DNA of 26,693 nt, taken from NCBI GenBank assembly GCA_045575975.1, contig JAZNFO010000012.1:1-26693 (forward strand). Direction: 5' to 3'. Source of the stretch: RGIG8709 sp045575975 (lineage in GTDB: Bacteria > Bacillota > Clostridia > Monoglobales > Monoglobaceae). The position numbers and the translations under genes are program-made. The notes beneath the pieces are model-generated. The model saw nothing but the letters and a program-made list of their open reading frames with translations, did not search any database and was not told the origin of the DNA. Within the stretch, counting starts at the first letter, position 1. Each line of letters opens with the position of its first letter. Below, piece after piece: positions 22,961 to 26,693 of this stretch.

Positions 22961-24517
22961 ATGGAACAAAAGATTGCTTTGGAACTAAAGGATATAACAA
23001 AAACCTTTGGGAGTGTTGTTGCAAACAAAAATGTTTCAATTAAGGTGAGAAAAGGTGAAATACTTTCTATCTTAGGGGAAAACGGAAGCGGAAAAACAAC
23101 ACTTATGAATATGGTTTCAGGGATATATTATCCTGACAGCGGTCAGATTTTTATTGACGGTGAAGAGGTCAGAATAACATCTCCAAAGGATGCGTTTGAT
23201 TATAAAATAGGAATGATACATCAGCACTTTAAACTTGTTGATGTTTTTTCTGCTGCAGAGAATATAGTTCTTGGTCTTGAGGATGAAAAAGGCTTTGATA
23301 TGGATAAATATGTGGAAAAGATTAAGGAAATCACAGAGAAATATGGCTTTGTGCTGGACCCTTATAAAAAGATATATGAAATGTCCGTATCTGAAAAGCA
23401 GACTGTTGAAATAATCAAGGTTTTATTTAGGGGTGCAGATATATTAATTCTTGATGAGCCAACAGCAGTCCTCACTCCTCAGGAAACACGAAAGCTTTTT
23501 GCAGTTCTAAGGAAGATGCGGGAAAGCGGGAAAGCGATTGTTATTATAACTCATAAACTGCACGAAGTTTTATCACTATCTGATAATGTTGCAGTGCTTA
23601 GAAAAGGGGAATACATAAATACGGTTAAGACCTCTGAAACCAATGAAGCAGAGCTTACCGAAATGATGGTCGGCAAAAAGGTGTCACTAAATATTGAGAG
23701 AAGTGAGCCAAAAAACTGCACAGACAGACTGGTTGTGAAAAATATTTCCTGTGTTAACAGAGAGGGAGTAAAGGTTTTAGATGATATCTCTTTCACTGCA
23801 AAAACAGGAGAGATTTTAGGTATTGCAGGCATTGCAGGAAGCGGACAGAGAGAGCTTTTAGAAGCGATAGCCGGTCTTCAGTATTTAACAGAGGGAGATA
23901 TTCTTTATAATAATCCCAAAACGGGTAGCGAGGAAAATCTTAGAGACAAAACACCTCTCCAAATTCGACAGATGGGTGTAAGGCTTGCCTTTGTGCCTGA
24001 GGACAGACTTGGTATGGGCTTGGTTGGAAATATGGATATTGTTGATAATATGATGCTTAGAAGCTATAAAAAAGGCAAGTCTGCATTTCTTCAGAGGAAA
24101 GCTCCAAAGTCCCTGGCAGAGGAAATTATTGACAGACTAGAGGTGGTAACACCGTCAGTTTCAACACCGGTTAGAAGACTTTCTGGCGGTAATGTTCAGA
24201 AAATCCTTGTTGGAAGAGAAATTTCATCATCTCCCACGGTTTTAATGGCAGCATATCCCGTGAGAGGTCTTGATATAAATTCGTCCTACACAATATATAA
24301 CCTTTTAAATGAGCAAAAGGAAAAAGGTGTAGCGGTTATATTTGTGGGCGAAGATTTGGATGTTCTGTTGGAGCTTTGCGACAGAATTTTGGTTATCGGT
24401 GGAGGTAAAATCGCAGGAGTCGTGGATGGCAGAAGTGCCACTAAGGATGAAATAGGACTTTTAATGACAAAGTCATCTCATACAGGGTATATGGAAGGGG
24501 GAGAAGAAAATGAATAA
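22961..24517 (+). CDS. Double-domain ABC ATPase of the BMP nucleoside transporter (NupA-like)
   Basis: The 518-residue protein has two nucleotide-binding domains. Domain 1 (about 1-235) has Walker A GENGSGKTT (39-47), the degenerate signature MSVSEKQ and Walker B LILDEPTAVLTPQE. Domain 2 (about 250-500) has a degenerate Walker A GIAGSGQREL, a good signature LSGGNVQK and an altered Walker B LMAAYPVRGLD. This asymmetry is normal for sugar and nucleoside importers of this class. It energises the two permeases that follow. The ATG at 22961 with GGAG (22950-22953) was preferred to ATG 22940, which has no site. It overlaps the first permease by 8 bp. Confidence 0.92.
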   Translation: MEQKIALELKDITKTFGSVVANKNVSIKVRKGEILSILGENGSGKTTLMNMVSGIYYPDSGQIFIDGEEVRITSPKDAFDYKIGMIHQHFKLVDVFSAAENIVLGLEDEKGFDMDKYVEKIKEITEKYGFVLDPYKKIYEMSVSEKQTVEIIKVLFRGADILILDEPTAVLTPQETRKLFAVLRKMRESGKAIVIITHKLHEVLSLSDNVAVLRKGEYINTVKTSETNEAELTEMMVGKKVSLNIERSEPKNCTDRLVVKNISCVNREGVKVLDDISFTAKTGEILGIAGIAGSGQRELLEAIAGLQYLTEGDILYNNPKTGSEENLRDKTPLQIRQMGVRLAFVPEDRLGMGLVGNMDIVDNMMLRSYKKGKSAFLQRKAPKSLAEEIIDRLEVVTPSVSTPVRRLSGGNVQKILVGREISSSPTVLMAAYPVRGLDINSSYTIYNLLNEQKEKGVAVIFVGEDLDVLLELCDRILVIGGGKIAGVVDGRSATKDEIGLLMTKSSHTGYMEGGEENE

Positions 24518-25622
24518 AGCTTCAAATTCAGTTTTGAAATTAATGTATAATTCACCTTTTCATATTGCAAAAAGGGATGGAATGATTTGGTGGAAAGCCT
24601 GGCTTGTAAGAGTTATATCAGTTATTGCTGCACTTATTGTATGCGGAATAATAACTGTCGCTCTCACAAATCTTAATCCTATTGGTGTTTATGTGACTAT
24701 GGTCAAGGGTGCTGTTGAAACCCCAAGACTTGTGTGGAACTTAATTCAGAACACCGCAATTCTTCTTTGTATATCACTTGCGGTTACTCCTGCTTTTAAA
24801 ATGAAATTCTGGAATATCGGTGCAGAAGGACAGGTTTTGATTGGCGGACTTGCAACTGCAACATGTATGATATATCTTGGTGAAGTGCTTCCAAAACCAC
24901 TTCTTATATTAGTTATGCTTGTAGCAAGTATTGTGCTGGGTGCACTCTGGGGATTTATTCCTGCCGTGTTTAAAGCTCGTTTTAATTCAAACGAAACACT
25001 TTTTACTCTTATGATGAATTACATAGCAATTCAGATTGTTGCATATTTCACTCTTGAGTGGTCAGTGCCAAAAGGCTCAGGAACTCCAAGAACTCTGGAA
25101 TTTGGACAGCTTCCCGTGTTATTCGGACATAAATATTTAATTAACATACTGATTGTTGCCTTGCTTACTGCAATAATGTATGTTTATCTTAAGTACAGTA
25201 AGCACGGGTATGAAATTTCTGTTGTGGGTGAAAGTGAGAAAACTGCAAAATATATCGGTATAAATGTAAAAAAAGTAATCCTTCGAACAATGGCGATTTC
25301 AGGTGCCATATGTGGTATTGCCGGATTCTTGCTTGTTGCGGGAACAGACCATTCCTTAAAAAGTGACACAGCAGGTGGAAGAGGCTTCACAGCTATAATG
25401 GTTTCATGGCTTGCAAAATTTAATCCCGTGTTTATGATTTTAACATCATTATTAATTGTGTTCCTGCAAAAAGGTGCATCAAAAATTTCGGAGGTTTACA
25501 GGCTTAATTCTTCTTTCTCGGATATAATAACGGGAATAATAATATTTTTTATAATTGGTTCAGAATTCTTTATAAATTACACGATTAAATCAAACAGAAA
25601 AGTTAAGGGGGAGATTAAATGA
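24510..25622 (+). CDS. ABC permease 1 of the nucleoside transporter
   Basis: The 370-residue membrane protein has about eight to nine hydrophobic segments. It carries the family hallmarks KMKFWNIGAEGQVLIGGLATA, RFNSNETLFTLMMNYIA, and GYEISVVGESEKTAKYIGINVKKV with the coupling-helix region that contacts the ATPase. It is the longer of two permeases in BPD_transp_2-type nucleoside importers (NupP/B-like). The start overlaps the ATPase stop (ATGAATAA) and the end overlaps permease 2 by 4 bp, so expression is tightly coupled. Confidence 0.92.
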   Translation: MNKASNSVLKLMYNSPFHIAKRDGMIWWKAWLVRVISVIAALIVCGIITVALTNLNPIGVYVTMVKGAVETPRLVWNLIQNTAILLCISLAVTPAFKMKFWNIGAEGQVLIGGLATATCMIYLGEVLPKPLLILVMLVASIVLGALWGFIPAVFKARFNSNETLFTLMMNYIAIQIVAYFTLEWSVPKGSGTPRTLEFGQLPVLFGHKYLINILIVALLTAIMYVYLKYSKHGYEISVVGESEKTAKYIGINVKKVILRTMAISGAICGIAGFLLVAGTDHSLKSDTAGGRGFTAIMVSWLAKFNPVFMILTSLLIVFLQKGASKISEVYRLNSSFSDIITGIIIFFIIGSEFFINYTIKSNRKVKGEIK

Positions 25623-26596
25623 TAGCTACTATAATACAAAGAGCGGTTATGCAGGGAACTCCTTTGCTTTTTGGCTCAACCGGTGAAATTTTAACTGAAA
25701 AATCGGGACATCTTAATCTTGGTATCCCCGGAATTATGTATGTTGGTGCTATAAGCGGTGTTGCAGGTGCTTTTATATATGAATTAAGTGCCCAGGTTTT
25801 AAATCCGTTTCTTGCAGTATTTATTCCGCTTATTTGCTGCTTGATAGGCTCATCTCTGATGGGACTTATCTATTGTTTCCTGACAGTAACTCTTCGTGCA
25901 AACCAGAATGTAACCGGTCTTGCACTCACAACCTTTGGCATTGGTATAGGAAACTTTTTTGGCGGTTCGCTTATAAAGCTTGTTAACTCGGATGTTCCGT
26001 CTATTGTACTTTCCACAACAAGCACAATATTTAAAACAGAGCTCCCTTTTGCCGATAAGCTTGGGTGGTTTGGGGATGTATTTCTGTCCTATGGATTTTT
26101 GGTTTATGTTGCAATAATTGTTGCTCTCGTTTCTTCACATATTCTTAATAAAACAAGAGTAGGTCTTCATTTGAGAGCGGTGGGAGAAAGTCCTGAAACT
26201 GCCGATGCTGCAGGTATAAATGTAACAAAGTATAAGTATCTGTCAACTTGTATTGGAAGTGCAATTGCAGGTCTTGGTGGACTTTATTATGTTATGGACT
26301 ATGCAAACGGTGTGTGGTCAAATAACGGATTTGGGGACAGAGGATGGCTTTCGATTGCCCTTGTTATATTCTCAGTATGGCGTCCAAGTTTAAGTATTCT
26401 AGGGTCGATTTTGTTTGGATTTTTATATGTTATCCCAACATATATTCCGAATATCACAGTAAGCACAAAGAAGCTCTTTGAAATGCTTCCCTATGTGGTA
26501 ACAATTCTCGTTCTTGTTATAACAAGAATAAGAGATAAAAAGGAAAATCAAACGCCTGCATCCCTTGGACTTCACTATTTCAGGGAAGAACGATAA
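25619..26596 (+). CDS. ABC permease 2 of the nucleoside transporter
   Basis: The 325-residue membrane protein has the paired family hallmarks: TPLLFGSTGEILTEKSGHLNLGIPGIMYVGA, LRANQNVTGLALTTFGIG and the coupling region LHLRAVGESPETADAAGINVTKYKYLS. It has about eight hydrophobic segments and forms a heterodimeric channel with permease 1. GGGGG precedes the ATG, which overlaps the upstream stop as ATGA. It is the last gene of the transporter unit. Confidence 0.92.
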   Translation: MIATIIQRAVMQGTPLLFGSTGEILTEKSGHLNLGIPGIMYVGAISGVAGAFIYELSAQVLNPFLAVFIPLICCLIGSSLMGLIYCFLTVTLRANQNVTGLALTTFGIGIGNFFGGSLIKLVNSDVPSIVLSTTSTIFKTELPFADKLGWFGDVFLSYGFLVYVAIIVALVSSHILNKTRVGLHLRAVGESPETADAAGINVTKYKYLSTCIGSAIAGLGGLYYVMDYANGVWSNNGFGDRGWLSIALVIFSVWRPSLSILGSILFGFLYVIPTYIPNITVSTKKLFEMLPYVVTILVLVITRIRDKKENQTPASLGLHYFREER

Positions 26597-26605
26597 AGAA
26601 AATAT

Positions 26606-26635
26606 AAAAAGCATCGACATCGTCGATGCTTTTTT
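26606..26635 (+). terminator. Terminator of the nucleoside transporter operon
   Basis: A perfect 8-bp GC-containing stem (GCATCGAC with GTCGATGC) with a 3-base loop is extended by flanking A5/T6 pairing. The last 58 bases of the window after it show no gene. Confidence 0.93.
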
Positions 26636-26693
26636 GATATCTTATCTGGAAACGATGATTTTTAGAGAAGAGTGAAGAGAGAAAAGTGGAAAG

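Overview
The window looks like chromosomal DNA of an anaerobic, spore-forming member of the Clostridia (low-GC Firmicutes). The reasons are its AT-rich sequence with strong AGGAGG-type ribosome binding sites and TTGACA/TATAAT promoters, and genes typical of the group: spore-coat cotJ genes, a PdaB-type polysaccharide deacetylase, a type III glutamine synthetase, a PPi-type phosphofructokinase and a DUF6514 protein. No rRNA, CRISPR array or insertion sequence was seen.

Layout. (1) 1 to about 2835: the right end of an integrative element. It carries a 5'-incomplete DUF262/DUF1524 (GmrSD-like) gene, two terminators, a 55-residue unknown protein and a large serine recombinase. The element sits inside the spore-coat gene cotJC: only the first 34 codons of cotJC survive next to the recombinase stop codon, while cotJB and cotJA remain intact upstream on the minus strand. 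This is the most notable feature of the window. (2) 3478-7497: a YtrA-type GntR repressor with a palindromic operator, an ABC ATPase and a large permease, then a DUF975 membrane protein. (3) 7520-11622: secG, an RNase R that lacks its N-terminal cold-shock domains but has a 160-residue C-terminal extension, an SDR reductase resembling YmfI, and a GNAT acetyltransferase. (4) 11558-14168, minus strand: proA and pfp in one operon, whose terminator lies inside the end of the convergent GNAT gene. (5) 14301-16666: tRNA-Leu(CAG) on the minus strand, a DUF6514 protein, a PdaB-like deacetylase and a YoaK/DUF1275 membrane protein. (6) 16691-19530: a structured leader with a 19-codon ORF, queT and glnN. 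(7) 19549-20866: an orphan CofE-like gene. (8) 20925-26635: xanthine phosphoribosyltransferase without a canonical start codon, followed by a complete nucleoside-type BMP ABC transporter (lipoprotein, double ATPase, two permeases) closed by a strong terminator.

Working together: xpt plus the BMP transporter form a purine uptake and salvage unit. The GntR-ABC genes form a self-regulated exporter or stress module. cotJA/cotJB and pdaB belong to sporulation. If the serine recombinase excises the element in the mother cell, it would restore cotJC, as sigK-type intervening elements do for their genes. That is a hypothesis here, because the other end of the element lies outside the window.
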